This document shows, piece after piece, positions 6,643-6,667 of a stretch of 6,667 bases of DNA. Position 1 is the first letter of the stretch; every line of letters begins with the position of its first letter. Both the position numbers and the translations under genes were made by a program. The notes below the pieces were generated by a model. The model was not told the origin of the DNA, ran no database searches, and saw nothing but the letters and a program-made list of their open reading frames with translations. Source of the DNA: Balneolales bacterium (GTDB lineage Bacteria > Bacteroidota > Rhodothermia > Balneolales > Natronogracilivirgulaceae); NCBI GenBank assembly GCA_007127695.1, contig SKYW01000127.1, forward strand, positions 1 to 6,667, given 5' to 3'.

Positions 6643-6667
6643 ATGAGCAAGGAAACAAAAGACAAAG
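6643..6667 (+). CDS. Start of a gene downstream of ileS, possibly DksA/TraR family
   Basis: An ATG 12 bp after the ileS stop opens a frame reading MSKETKDK before the window ends. The tight spacing and same direction suggest co-transcription with ileS. Eight charged residues cannot identify a family. In many Bacteroidota the gene after ileS encodes a short DksA/TraR zinc-finger protein, followed by lspA (signal peptidase II), and a Lys/Glu-rich N-terminus would suit that. The call rests on gene order only. Confidence 0.4.

Overview
The window looks like an ordinary chromosomal segment from a Gram-negative bacterium of the Bacteroidota/Rhodothermota/Balneolota kind. The lineage call is an inference from four things: the eukaryote-like isoleucyl-tRNA synthetase with a GIHH signature, the weak or absent Shine-Dalgarno sequences, a TPR lipoprotein with a signal peptidase II cleavage site, and the gene starting right after ileS, a slot where Bacteroidota often carry a DksA/TraR-type gene. 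Base composition is moderately GC-rich, with AT-rich intergenic spacers.

Layout. Three genes read leftward. From right to left they are a low-molecular-weight phosphatase (3212 to 2673), a fructosamine/ribulosamine kinase family protein (2676 to 1795) that overlaps it by an ATGA, and, after a 233-bp gap, a TPR lipoprotein that starts at 1561 and runs off the left edge. The gap holds four tandem copies of a 20-bp unit (1700-1779). A 244-bp divergent intergenic region (3213-3456) separates this cluster from ileS, which reads rightward and is complete (3457-6630). A further rightward gene starts 12 bp after ileS and is cut by the right edge.

How the genes fit together. The phosphatase and kinase are in the order expected for a two-step protein deglycation route: removal of the 5-phosphate from a ribulosamine-5-phosphate adduct, then 3-phosphorylation that destabilises the adduct. 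The ATGA overlap suggests coupled translation. IleRS is the housekeeping enzyme charging tRNA-Ile. Its swapped active-site signature (GxHH instead of HxGH) predicts strong natural mupirocin resistance. The TPR lipoprotein is probably a periplasm-facing outer-membrane scaffold with no obvious functional tie to the other genes.

The points most worth a second look are the phosphatase-kinase pair, the GIHH signature, and the 20-bp array, whose units contain an imperfect dyad. I saw no RNA genes, CRISPR arrays, complete mobile elements or clear intrinsic terminators.
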